Positions 1 to 7,624 of a stretch of DNA of 39,850 bases are shown one piece after another (the first letter of the stretch is position 1; the number at the start of each line of letters is the position of its first letter). The position numbers and the translations under genes are program-made. The notes beneath the pieces were generated by a model. It was not told the DNA's origin. It ran no database searches and saw only the letters and a program-made list of their open reading frames with translations. Source of the stretch: Algoriphagus sp. (lineage in GTDB: Bacteria; Bacteroidota; Bacteroidia; Cytophagales; Cyclobacteriaceae); NCBI RefSeq assembly GCF_030694375.1, contig NZ_JAUXYL010000034.1, positions 1-39,850 on the forward strand. Reading direction: 5' to 3'.

Positions 1-1
1 A

Positions 2-1327
2 TCCACAGGCCACAAAGGGCTGGGAGGGATGGACATTTTTGAGGCGAATTATACGCCCACAGCGATCAGCGGAGTCCGAAACATGGGCACGCCGGTAAAC
101 TCGCTGGGAGATGATTTTGCCTACAGAGAAGGAAAAGACAGAACGGTTTACCTTTCCTCCAACCGGAAAGGCGGGCAGGGACTGGATGATATTTACATGG
201 CCAAGGAGATGTACAAGCAGTTTTTGGCCAGGGTGTTGGACTGCAACGGGACAATCATCACCGAGAGCTACCTGGCAACCTTCCGGGACAAGACCCAGGG
301 GGTGATAGTTGCCACAGCCCGGAACGGCAAAGGTGAGCTGAGTGCCCAGGTGGAGCCGGAGAGTGACTTTGGCATTACGATCTCCAAGCCGGGGTACTTC
401 CCGCTGACCGACGAGAGCATTACGACCAAAGGCTTTGCGGGAGACACGCTGAAAAGAGAATACAAGCTGGTACCGATTCCTTACCAGTTGCCGGTGCACG
501 TGGACATTGTGTACTACGACCTGGACAAGTTTGCGATCCGCAGAGACGCGATGCCGGCATTGGACAAACTTGCCGAGCTGATGAAGAAGTACAGCTTCCT
601 GGACCTGTTGGTGGCTTCGCATACCGACTCCCGAGCGAGTGACGAATACAACATCACGCTGTCCAACAACCGGGCAAAGGCGGTGACCGAATACCTGGGA
701 GGGAAAGGCATCAATTCGGACCGGGTAAGGTTGGAGTGGTTTGGGGAAAGCCAGCTGGTCAACGACTGCGGGAACGGCAAGCCATGTAAGGAGGAGAACC
801 ATCAGCTGAACCGAAGATCGGAGTTGGTGCTGGAAGCGTTCCCTGATCCGACCAAGCAGTATGACATTCCCCAGGAATTGAAGGACATGGACTTCTGCGA
901 GCCGGAGGACATCTTCGAGAAGATCCAGGAAGAGATCAACGACATCCCGACGATCTACTTTGACTTTGACAAGTCCATGCTCAGATCAGTACACAAGACC
1001 GAACTCGAGCGCACGGCGATCATGCTGAAGCGGATGCCAAACCTGATGCTGTACATCGAGGGGCATACCGATCAGCGTGGCGACGGACCATACAATCAGA
1101 AGCTGTCCGAGCGCAGAGCACAGACGGTGAAGGACTACCTGAAGAACAGAGGAGTGGAAGACAACAGGCTGGAGTCCCAGTGGTATGGCAAGACCAAGCC
1201 GATCCATGACTGCGATCAGGTGACCTGCACCCCGGCGATGCACCAGCTGAACCGCCGCACAGAACTCAGAGTAGGCAAGTCATCCTACGGCTACACCGGC
1301 AGACAGAAAAAAGTCGATACGATGTAA
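2..1327 (+). CDS. OmpA-family envelope protein with PD40 remnant and two OmpA domains (5' partial)
   Basis: The frame is open to the left edge, so the true start lies outside the window; the ATG at 29 is internal to a PD40/WD40-like motif (GLGGMDIF). Seen: a second PD40-type motif (SSNRKGGQGLDDIYM), a beta-sandwich-like linker, then two OmpA-type peptidoglycan-binding domains. Domain 1 runs from about VDIVYYDLDKF to NRRSELV and domain 2 from PTIYFDFDKSM to NRRTELRVG. Both carry the expected TDxR and NRR signatures (ASHTDSRASDEYN, EGHTDQRGDGPYN). Proteins of this type anchor envelope machinery to peptidoglycan; PorE of the T9SS has a similar order of PD40, carboxypeptidase-like and OmpA domains, but two OmpA domains in tandem make an exact assignment unsafe. 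The gene is visibly more GC-rich, with heavy CTG/CCG/GCG codon use, than its neighbours. A terminator follows at 1356. Confidence 0.88.
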   Translation, partial: STGHKGLGGMDIFEANYTPTAISGVRNMGTPVNSLGDDFAYREGKDRTVYLSSNRKGGQGLDDIYMAKEMYKQFLARVLDCNGTIITESYLATFRDKTQGVIVATARNGKGELSAQVEPESDFGITISKPGYFPLTDESITTKGFAGDTLKREYKLVPIPYQLPVHVDIVYYDLDKFAIRRDAMPALDKLAELMKKYSFLDLLVASHTDSRASDEYNITLSNNRAKAVTEYLGGKGINSDRVRLEWFGESQLVNDCGNGKPCKEENHQLNRRSELVLEAFPDPTKQYDIPQELKDMDFCEPEDIFEKIQEEINDIPTIYFDFDKSMLRSVHKTELERTAIMLKRMPNLMLYIEGHTDQRGDGPYNQKLSERRAQTVKDYLKNRGVEDNRLESQWYGKTKPIHDCDQVTCTPAMHQLNRRTELRVGKSSYGYTGRQKKVDTM

Positions 1328-1355
1328 TTAGTGATTGATAAGTTTAATCTTAAGG

Positions 1356-1380
1356 CCTCCAGATTTCTGGGGGTTTTTTT
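1356..1380 (+). terminator. Intrinsic terminator after the OmpA gene
   Basis: Hairpin CCTCCAG-ATTT-CTGGGGG (7 bp, one G-U pair) followed by seven T residues, 29 bases after the OmpA stop codon. It separates the OmpA gene from the GH16 gene at 1429. Confidence 0.8.
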
Positions 1381-1428
1381 GTTTGATAAAGCCCCAAATC
1401 ATTATTATTTTGATAAACTTCAATAAAA

Positions 1429-2283
1429 ATGAAATATAATCTACTGTTCCTATTGACGCTGCTATGCAGCATTTGCTTAGCCCAAGAAAACTTTGATCCG
1501 ATGAAATCCGGCTATTTTCTAGTATGGCAGGATGAGTTTAACGAAACAGGAAAAGTAGATTCATCAAAATGGAGTTTTGAAAAGGGTTTTGTAAGAAATC
1601 AGGAGTTACAGTGGTATCAGGAAGAAAATGTAACCATGAATGACGGAAAACTTGTCATCACGGGGAAAAGAGAAATGATACCAAACCCCGGATTTGAATC
1701 TGGAGACGCAGATTGGAAAAAATCACGAAAACAAGCCGAATACACAGCTTCAAGTATCAACACTCGAGGTAAGTTTCATTTTCAATACGGCGTGGTGGAA
1801 GTTCGGGCAAAAATCGACACCGCATTGGGCATGTGGCCGGCTATCTGGACTTTGGGGATTAAAAACGCCTGGCCAGCCAACGGTGAAATAGACATCATGG
1901 AGTATTATCGAGTCAATCATGTTGCAACGATCCTCGCTAATGCAGCTTGGGCGCAGGAAGGCCAGTATCGTGCAAGATGGGATGAGGTCAAAATTCCTTT
2001 TTCGGAGTTCCTCAAAATGGATTCCGATTGGCCTTCAAAATTTCATACCTGGAGAATGGAGTGGACAGAGCAAACTATCAAATTGTACCTGGATAGTAAA
2101 CTGTTGAATGAAATTGATCTCGCCGAAACTATCAATCCGGATGGCTTTAATCCATTTCACCAACCGCATTACCTTCTCCTAAATTTAGCCATTGGAGGTA
2201 ATGGAGGAGATCCAAGCGGAAGCATTTTTCCTTCAGAATTTTTGGTGGATTATGTGCGGGTATATCAAAAAATAAGTCCCTGA
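1429..2283 (+). CDS. Glycoside hydrolase family 16 beta-glucanase (laminarinase type), secreted
   Basis: 284 residues. An N-terminal signal peptide (hydrophobic NLLFLLTLLCSICLA, likely cut before QENF) indicates export. The GH16 catalytic signature is GEIDIMEYY with E153 as nucleophile, D155 as helper and E158 as acid/base; the E-x-D-x-x-E spacing is the beta-bulge form of laminarinases and many marine GH16 enzymes. Other family marks are WQDEFN near residue 33, WPAIWTL near 136, and the C-terminal YLLLNLAIGGN plus VDYVRVYQ. It probably hydrolyses beta-1,3-(1,4)-glucans such as laminarin, but the subfamily cannot be set by eye. It has no carbohydrate-binding module, no sorting domain, and no SusC/SusD pair next to it, so it looks like a lone enzyme rather than part of a polysaccharide utilisation locus. 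It converges with rluF 32 bases downstream. Confidence 0.93.
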   Translation: MKYNLLFLLTLLCSICLAQENFDPMKSGYFLVWQDEFNETGKVDSSKWSFEKGFVRNQELQWYQEENVTMNDGKLVITGKREMIPNPGFESGDADWKKSRKQAEYTASSINTRGKFHFQYGVVEVRAKIDTALGMWPAIWTLGIKNAWPANGEIDIMEYYRVNHVATILANAAWAQEGQYRARWDEVKIPFSEFLKMDSDWPSKFHTWRMEWTEQTIKLYLDSKLLNEIDLAETINPDGFNPFHQPHYLLLNLAIGGNGGDPSGSIFPSEFLVDYVRVYQKISP

Positions 2284-2315
2284 GGCTTTAGGTAAATAAG
2301 GCGATTAGGCTTAGG

Positions 2316-3047
2316 TCAATCAAATGTTTTTGAACTGTCCGCAATCAGCGAATTCAATTCCGCCAATTCCTTTACGCTGAGATCCCTCCACTTTCCAACC
2401 GGAATATCCAGGTGTATATTCATGATCCGGATGCGCTTGAGTTGTTTTACGGTATAACCCAAGAATTCGCACATCCTGCGAATCTGCCGATTTAATCCTT
2501 GGGTAAGAATAATCCGGAATTTAAACTTGCTGATCAATTCTACTTTACATGGATCGGTGACTGTCCCAAGAATAGGAATTCCTGAAGACATTTTTCGTAC
2601 AAAATTCCCGTCGATTGGCCGATCTACCGTTACGATGTATTCCTTTTCGTGATTGTTTTTGGAGCGGAGAATTTTATTGACTATATCACCTTCACTGGTG
2701 AGAAGGATCAAACCTTCGCTGTCTTTGTCCAACCTGCCAATCGGGAAGATCCTCTCCGAATGCCCGATAAAATCAATGATATTGTTTCTTTCACCTTTGA
2801 CATCCGTAGTGGATACGATGCCGACGGGTTTGTTGAAAACAATGTAGACATGCTTCGTTTTCGGTTTTCCTACCAATTCTCCATCGACCCGTACTTCATC
2901 TTGCGGTAAAACTTTGGTTCCCAGTTCCGGTAATTTTCCGTTGATGGTAATTCTGTTTTGCTCCAAAAGTTGATCTGCTGCTCTTCTGGAACAGAATCCT
3001 ACCTCACTGAGGTATTTATTGATTCGGATTGATTCTTCTTGGGCCAT
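2316..3047 (-). CDS. rluF: 23S rRNA pseudouridine synthase, RluF type
   Basis: 243 residues. An N-terminal S4 RNA-binding domain (IRINKYLSEVGFCSRRAAD, residues about 7-60) precedes an RsuA/RluB/E/F catalytic domain. The catalytic aspartate is D107 in FPIGRLDKDSEGL. Several stretches resemble E. coli RluF closely: VNKILRSKNNHEKEYIVTV, GIPILGTVT, LTQGLNRQIRRMCEFLGY and the end GKWRDL. In E. coli RluF modifies U2604 of 23S rRNA, with weaker action on U2605; the same target is inferred here. It is shorter than the E. coli enzyme because it lacks a C-terminal extension. It lies downstream of the M23 gene on the same strand, with an 80-base gap that contains a strong hairpin (3058-3091), so it may be transcribed separately. 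Confidence 0.9.
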   Translation of the reverse strand: MAQEESIRINKYLSEVGFCSRRAADQLLEQNRITINGKLPELGTKVLPQDEVRVDGELVGKPKTKHVYIVFNKPVGIVSTTDVKGERNNIIDFIGHSERIFPIGRLDKDSEGLILLTSEGDIVNKILRSKNNHEKEYIVTVDRPIDGNFVRKMSSGIPILGTVTDPCKVELISKFKFRIILTQGLNRQIRRMCEFLGYTVKQLKRIRIMNIHLDIPVGKWRDLSVKELAELNSLIADSSKTFD

Positions 3048-3091
3048 AAAAACAAAAGTGGATTGGATCGAAATTTAGCGATCAAATCCAC
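3048..3091 (-). terminator. Hairpin and T-tract between the M23 gene and rluF
   Basis: Read on the minus strand, a 12-bp stem with one mismatch (arms 3079-3091 and 3058-3070, 8-base loop) is followed by TTTTGTTTTT. It looks like an intrinsic terminator for the M23 gene. The T-tract ends right at the rluF start codon, so an attenuator-like role on rluF is also possible. Confidence 0.6.
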
Positions 3092-3127
3092 CATTGGGAT
3101 ATTTTAAATAGAATAAACTGAAAATTT

Positions 3128-4429
3128 CTATTGTTCTCCTGTTTGTGTTTGATTTGGTATTTCAGCTACCAGTTTTTCTTCCCTTTTTGTACTGATTTCT
3201 GCCAAAAGCCTGAGCGAATCATCTCTCTTGGCATTGAATGCTGCTCTGTTTGCTTGCAGGACAGGTTCAGAAGGCGGGATTTTTTCTTTCAGCCAGTCTT
3301 CCTGTTTGCCGTTTTTCCAAAATCTGAAACACAAATGAGGACCTGTAGCCAACCCCGTACTACCCACGTAGCCAATTACTTGACCTTGCTTGATCCGAGT
3401 TCCGGGTTTTACGCCTTTCCCGATTTTGGACATGTGAAGGTATTGCGTAGTGTAGGTACCATTGTGTTTGATCTTTACATAATTTCCGTTTGCGGAAGTG
3501 TAACGGGCTTCAACGACTGTTCCGTCTCCTACAGAGCGAATTTCGGTACCAGTTAGAGCTGCATAATCAGTCCCAAGGTGAGGCTTGTATCTTTTCTGAA
3601 CTGGATGAAAACGCTTCAAATTGTATTTTGAACTGATCCTTGTGAATTTGAGCGGATCTCTGAGGAAAGCTTTTTTGAAACTGTTTCCGTTTTGGTCAAA
3701 AAATGAGACTTGTCCGTTTTGCTCGAATGGAATGGCATGGTATGGCTGTCCCATATGTTCAAAATATGCCAGTTGGACTCCCGAAACACCCACAACCATA
3801 TCTTCAATGACTTTTTCTTCAAACACGACCTTAAATAAATCACCTTTTTGCAAGCGCTGAAAGTCCACAGACCAGCCGTACAAATCAGCAAATTGATCAA
3901 TGATCTCCGGAGAAATTCCCTGCTTGACCATGTCAACATAAAGCGAAGTTTCGATTACACCCCCGATTTCCCTTTTCTTAATGACTGCAGGTTTTTCAGC
4001 TTTGTAGATTTCTATCGAATCCAGATCAAAAACCACATACTCAGCAGGATTAGGTTCGTAAATAAAAAATTGAGCTTGGGGAGAGTCTGCAGACTGGAGA
4101 ATCGTAAACTTTTTGTTGGCGGAGATCCAACGGACATCAAAAACACCTTTGGATTTTTTGGCGATTTCGTCAATGATCTGGTAAGGGACATTGAAAGGAG
4201 TCAGGATGGATCCTAAGGTTTGATTTTTACTGACTGTACCTTCTATTATATTAAGTCCAGTGACATTGATACCATAGAGAAAAACTTCTTTTTCTTTATC
4301 AATCCCGGTACTGTCTGTAGTTTCAGTGTCTTCGGTCGAGTTGGCACTGGTATTTTTGCCAATTTGGAAAATAGCACCGGCTCCAAGCATGAGAAAAAGA
4401 GCGGTAGCACCAATCCATTTAGTATTCAT
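3128..4429 (-). CDS. M23-family (LytM) peptidoglycan endopeptidase, membrane-anchored
   Basis: 433 residues. An N-terminal hydrophobic segment (IGATALFLMLGAGAIFQIG, about 6-24) is a signal anchor or signal peptide. Residues about 60-270 form the N-terminal region common in DD-endopeptidases of the MepM/NlpD type (LGSILTPFNVPYQIIDEIA is a LysM-like/OapA-type element). The catalytic lobe starts at RFHPVQKRYKPHLGTDYAA: zinc ligands H284 and D288, and catalytic H332 in QYLHMSK. In the usual HxH motif the last His is replaced by Cys (GPHLCFRF: H365, C367). Cys can still bind zinc, and I recall similar HxC forms in other Bacteroidota, so activity is likely but unproven. It should cut peptide cross-links during wall growth. 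It is transcribed divergently from aspS. Confidence 0.88.
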   Translation of the reverse strand: MNTKWIGATALFLMLGAGAIFQIGKNTSANSTEDTETTDSTGIDKEKEVFLYGINVTGLNIIEGTVSKNQTLGSILTPFNVPYQIIDEIAKKSKGVFDVRWISANKKFTILQSADSPQAQFFIYEPNPAEYVVFDLDSIEIYKAEKPAVIKKREIGGVIETSLYVDMVKQGISPEIIDQFADLYGWSVDFQRLQKGDLFKVVFEEKVIEDMVVGVSGVQLAYFEHMGQPYHAIPFEQNGQVSFFDQNGNSFKKAFLRDPLKFTRISSKYNLKRFHPVQKRYKPHLGTDYAALTGTEIRSVGDGTVVEARYTSANGNYVKIKHNGTYTTQYLHMSKIGKGVKPGTRIKQGQVIGYVGSTGLATGPHLCFRFWKNGKQEDWLKEKIPPSEPVLQANRAAFNAKRDDSLRLLAEISTKREEKLVAEIPNQTQTGEQ

Positions 4430-4689
4430 TAATCGCTGATTTATTAGGGGTGATAGTTAAAGAGTTTCTAATCAAGTCAATAAAGCGGGTTTTTCCAAAC
4501 CAATAGCTTTAGAATGCTGGCAATTGGCCAATTTCCGTGCCGCATTGTTGCAAAAAGTAAAAGAAATCCTGAAAAAGCTGATTTATAACTTTTTAAAATT
4601 TTATCGAAAAAAACTGACTTTTTCCAATCAAAATCTCCTCTTTGTTGCGAATCTTCGAAAGAGAGATGCTGATCTCTGAATCAATTATT

Positions 4690-4697
4690 TATCTTTG
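4690..4697 (+). promoter_or_regulatory. Bacteroidota -7 promoter element for aspS
   Basis: TATCTTTG matches TAnnTTTG exactly and lies 25 bases before the aspS start codon. No clear -33 TTTG is seen at the right distance. It predicts transcription starting around 4702 with a leader of about 20 bases, which argues against any start upstream of 4723. Confidence 0.6.
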
Positions 4698-4722
4698 GCT
4701 TCCCAAAAATCAAGGAATAAAA

Positions 4723-6477
4723 ATGTTGAGAACTCACACGTGTGGCGAATTGCGCCTTGACCATGTAAATCAGGAAGTGACTCTTGCGGGCTGGGTTCAG
4801 CGTGTCCGCAACAAAGGAGGATTGATCTGGGTGGATCTTCGAGATCGATATGGTCTTACTCAGTTGATTTTCGAAGAAGGATCCTCAGACAAAGGTTTAC
4901 TTGAGAAGGCCGCACAGTTGGGTAGGGAGTTTGTCGTTTCGGCAAGCGGGAAAGTGATCGAAAGAACTGCCAAAAACGATAAAATCCCAACGGGATCGAT
5001 CGAAATCAAGGTCAGCCAACTGGAAGTGCTCAATGCCGCGAAAGTTCCTCCTTTTATAATAGAAGATGAAACTGACGGAGGTGACGAGCTAAGGATGAAA
5101 TATCGGTACCTTGATCTTAGAAGAAATATCATTCGGGAAAAACTTCAACTGCGTCATAAGATGATGCAGGAAACCCGAAAATATATGGATGGTCAAGATT
5201 TCATAGAAGTTGAAACACCTGTTTTGATCAAGTCTACTCCGGAAGGAGCCCGTGATTTTGTCGTGCCAAGCCGTGTGAATCCAGGTGAGTTCTATGCTTT
5301 GCCACAATCTCCGCAGACTTTCAAGCAATTACTGATGGTAAGTGGTTTCGACCGCTATTTCCAGATTGTCAAGTGTTTCCGTGATGAAGATCTACGTGCT
5401 GATCGTCAACCTGAGTTTACTCAAATAGACTGCGAGATGGCCTTCGTAACTCAGGAGGACATTCTGAATACCTTTGAAGGCCTCATCAAACACCTTTTTT
5501 CATCCGTGAAAGGAATCGATTTGGGCTATGTGGAGCATATGACCTTCGCCGATGCGATGAAAGGCTACGGCAATGACAAACCGGATCTTCGCTTTGACAT
5601 GAAGTTTGTCGAGTTGAATGATGTGGCAAAAGGCAAAGGCTTTGCGATTTTTGACAATGCTGAACTGGTTGTTGGGATCTGCGCCAAAGGCGCATCGGAA
5701 TACACACGAAAGCAAATCGACGAACTGACAGAATGGGTAAAACGTCCACAGATCGGAGCCAAAGGGATGATCTACCTCAGGTATAATCTGGACGGCACGC
5801 TCAAATCAAGCGTGGATAAATTCTATACCTCGGAGGATCTCAAGACTTGGGCAGATGCCTTTGCAGCCGAACCCGGGGATTTGATGTTGATCTTGAGTGG
5901 AGATGCCAAAACGGTTCGAAAGCAGCTTTCTGAGCTGCGTTTGAAAATGGGAGAAGATCTTGGGCTGCGTAATCGAAATGTCTTCAAGCCACTTTGGGTG
6001 GTAGATTTTCCGCTTTTGGAGTGGGATGAGGAGACAAAGCGATTTCATGCGATGCACCATCCATTTACCTCTCCAAAACGAGAAGATATTCCCTTGTTGG
6101 AAACTGATCCGGGCGCAGTTCGTGCCAATGCTTATGACCTTGTCATAAATGGAGTGGAAGTAGGAGGTGGATCTATCCGTATTCACGACCGTCCGACTCA
6201 GCAATTGATGTTTAAGCACTTGGGATTTTCTGACGAAGAAGCTCAAAAGCAATTTGGATTCCTGATGGAAGCCTTTGAATATGGCGCTCCTCCACATGGG
6301 GGAATTGCCTTTGGCTTTGACAGGCTTTGCGCGATCTTCGGAGGATCGGATTCCATACGGGATTACATCGCTTTCCCAAAGAACAACTCAGGAAGAGATG
6401 TGATGATCGACTCACCGAGTACCATTGCAGATGATCAGCTGGAAGAGCTTTCGATTCGAGTGAGTTTGAAGAAGTAA
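4723..6477 (+). CDS. aspS: Aspartyl-tRNA synthetase
   Basis: 584 residues, the normal length for bacterial-type AspRS. An N-terminal OB-fold anticodon-binding domain ([20 protein letters not shown]) precedes a class II catalytic core with motif 2 ([18 protein letters not shown]), the aspartate-site signature [11 protein letters not shown], and motif 3 ([10 protein letters not shown]). A GAD insertion domain lies between motifs 2 and 3, as expected of the bacterial type. It charges tRNA-Asp with aspartate in the cytosol. The frame is open upstream to a TTG at 4642, but conservation begins with [10 protein letters not shown] at 4723, which follows an AAGGA ribosome-binding site and the -7 promoter element. 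It is the housekeeping enzyme that would see any RNA with an Asp-type anticodon, including the tRNA-like RNAs at 32402 and 32953. Monocistronic. Confidence 0.97.
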   Translation: MLRTHTCGELRLDHVNQEVTLAGWVQRVRNKGGLIWVDLRDRYGLTQLIFEEGSSDKGLLEKAAQLGREFVVSASGKVIERTAKNDKIPTGSIEIKVSQLEVLNAAKVPPFIIEDETDGGDELRMKYRYLDLRRNIIREKLQLRHKMMQETRKYMDGQDFIEVETPVLIKSTPEGARDFVVPSRVNPGEFYALPQSPQTFKQLLMVSGFDRYFQIVKCFRDEDLRADRQPEFTQIDCEMAFVTQEDILNTFEGLIKHLFSSVKGIDLGYVEHMTFADAMKGYGNDKPDLRFDMKFVELNDVAKGKGFAIFDNAELVVGICAKGASEYTRKQIDELTEWVKRPQIGAKGMIYLRYNLDGTLKSSVDKFYTSEDLKTWADAFAAEPGDLMLILSGDAKTVRKQLSELRLKMGEDLGLRNRNVFKPLWVVDFPLLEWDEETKRFHAMHHPFTSPKREDIPLLETDPGAVRANAYDLVINGVEVGGGSIRIHDRPTQQLMFKHLGFSDEEAQKQFGFLMEAFEYGAPPHGGIAFGFDRLCAIFGGSDSIRDYIAFPKNNSGRDVMIDSPSTIADDQLEELSIRVSLKK

Positions 6478-6484
6478 TTCTTGA

Positions 6485-6512
6485 CCACAGTCGACAGTCC
6501 ATAGTCCATAGC
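6485..6512. repeat. Four tandem heptamers, consensus CCAYAGT
   Basis: Directly after aspS lie four consecutive 7-base units: CCACAGT, CGACAGT, CCATAGT, CCATAGC. I recall similar heptad runs dispersed in other Bacteroidota intergenic regions, but a genome search is needed to show that here. Confidence 0.6.
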
Positions 6513-6562
6513 ACCGTGAATTAGGATGAAAATCCTTCAAATCACAGTTGAATGGAAAAATT

Positions 6563-6590
6563 AAAAATAGAGGCTTCGGCCTCTATTTTT
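6563..6590. terminator. Bidirectional terminator between aspS and the yhhN gene
   Basis: A perfect 12-bp stem, AAAAATAGAGGC and its complement, with a TTCG tetraloop. A/T tracts on both sides let it serve both converging genes. The stop codon of the yhhN gene overlaps its right arm. Confidence 0.9.
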
Positions 6591-7278
6591 ATTTAGGATC
6601 AATAATGAATGATCGGATTCCCATCACGATTAACAGTTGGGCAACCACATAAGTGCCCATGATTATAATCCCTGAATCAGGAAAATCAAAGAAAAACCTG
6701 CTGATTGCAATGGCCCCGTCAGAAATGAAGAAAAAAACTGCTCCGATAAATACCTGCCAAAATGAGGCTGAATTACACTTTTTGAATCGCTCCCGGGCAG
6801 TAGCAACCATGCTTACGATCACAATGATGTAGATGATTACGGGAATTTTCATGCCTCCCAGATTCGGATTTATCAGATAAAAGGTGAACGCAGCAGCAAG
6901 GTAAATTGGAAGATTAAAGAAAAATATCTTGATAAAATTCACCTGATCCAATCGATTTGATCCGCTTTGGGCAAGTTTGAATCCAATGATATAGCAAACC
7001 TGCGCCATTAGGAAAGCCCCCAAACCATAGATGAACAGATGCGGCCAGAGCAATAGGATATCCCCTATCCAAGAAAAAATCAAGGCTGAAAGGATTGATT
7101 TTGTCAAAAATGTAGATGCAATAGGTCTTGTGATTTGAAAAAAATAAATAATTAACCCTAAAAGGATCAAGGGTTTTGAAAAAAATCTCAAACCTAAATT
7201 ACCCTCTAAGAGGAATGCTATATCGACCAAGGAGGCCAACAAAAACAAATAAAGCCAAATGATGTTTCTATCTCTCAA
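6589..7278 (-). CDS. YhhN/TMEM86-family membrane protein (putative lysoplasmalogenase)
   Basis: 229 residues with about eight predicted transmembrane helices across the whole length. The family marks visible are RFFSKPLILLGLIIYF near residues 31-46 and FSWIGDILLLWP near 69-80. The conserved Ser-Lys-Pro and the Asp in the second helix pair fit YhhN (PF07947). Mammalian TMEM86 members hydrolyse lysoplasmalogen; for bacterial members the substrate is mostly unknown, so the enzymatic role is an inference from family only. Convergent with aspS. It stands alone and no partner gene suggests a pathway. Confidence 0.83.
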   Translation of the reverse strand: MRDRNIIWLYLFLLASLVDIAFLLEGNLGLRFFSKPLILLGLIIYFFQITRPIASTFLTKSILSALIFSWIGDILLLWPHLFIYGLGAFLMAQVCYIIGFKLAQSGSNRLDQVNFIKIFFFNLPIYLAAAFTFYLINPNLGGMKIPVIIYIIVIVSMVATARERFKKCNSASFWQVFIGAVFFFISDGAIAISRFFFDFPDSGIIIMGTYVVAQLLIVMGIRSFIIDPK

Positions 7279-7624
7279 GGGAATATTCTTCTGAGTTTTT
7301 GGTTAAATATAAATTAAAAGATTGTATTAAGGGGTAATTAGGCCTTACTGTTCTGAAATAGTGAAATCAGCCATTCTCAAAGATGGGCTAAAATTCATAC
7401 AGTTTTTCAAGAAATTTTGTCCGGTTGAAAGTTATTAGATTAAAATTCAATCTTTTTTCCGAAAAAAAACATGAAAAATGTTTCCCATACCATGTTAAGG
7501 TTCTGTTAATTATTGTGAAATTTGAGCGTCAAAAATTAACCTTAACTACTCTTACTTACCTAGGAGGAGAATTACCTTTGCAACAAGTAAAAATCAAAAC
7601 CAGCTTTTACCAAAACAAAAATTT
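7279..7624. other. Intergenic region, divergent yhhN and TonB-receptor genes
   Basis: 346 bases, AT-rich. It holds a -7 element for the receptor gene (7573-7580). A short open frame at 7425-7628 has no homology I recognise and is probably not coding. No other gene or RNA is seen. Confidence 0.6.
7573..7580 (+). promoter_or_regulatory. -7 promoter element of the TonB-dependent receptor gene
   Basis: TACCTTTG matches TAnnTTTG and lies 44 bases before the ATG at 7625. No convincing -33 TTTG is seen 19-22 bases upstream. Confidence 0.55.

Noticed and set aside
3131..3556. Plus-strand open frame of 141 codons inside the M23 gene
   Set aside because: Antisense to the conserved catalytic lobe of the peptidase; no start context or similarity.
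4642..4722. Upstream extension of aspS from a TTG codon
   Set aside because: The 27 added residues lack conservation, and the -7 promoter element at 4690 would lie inside the coding region.
5806..6297. Minus-strand open frame of 163 codons inside aspS
   Set aside because: It is antisense to the conserved catalytic core of aspS and has no recognisable domain.
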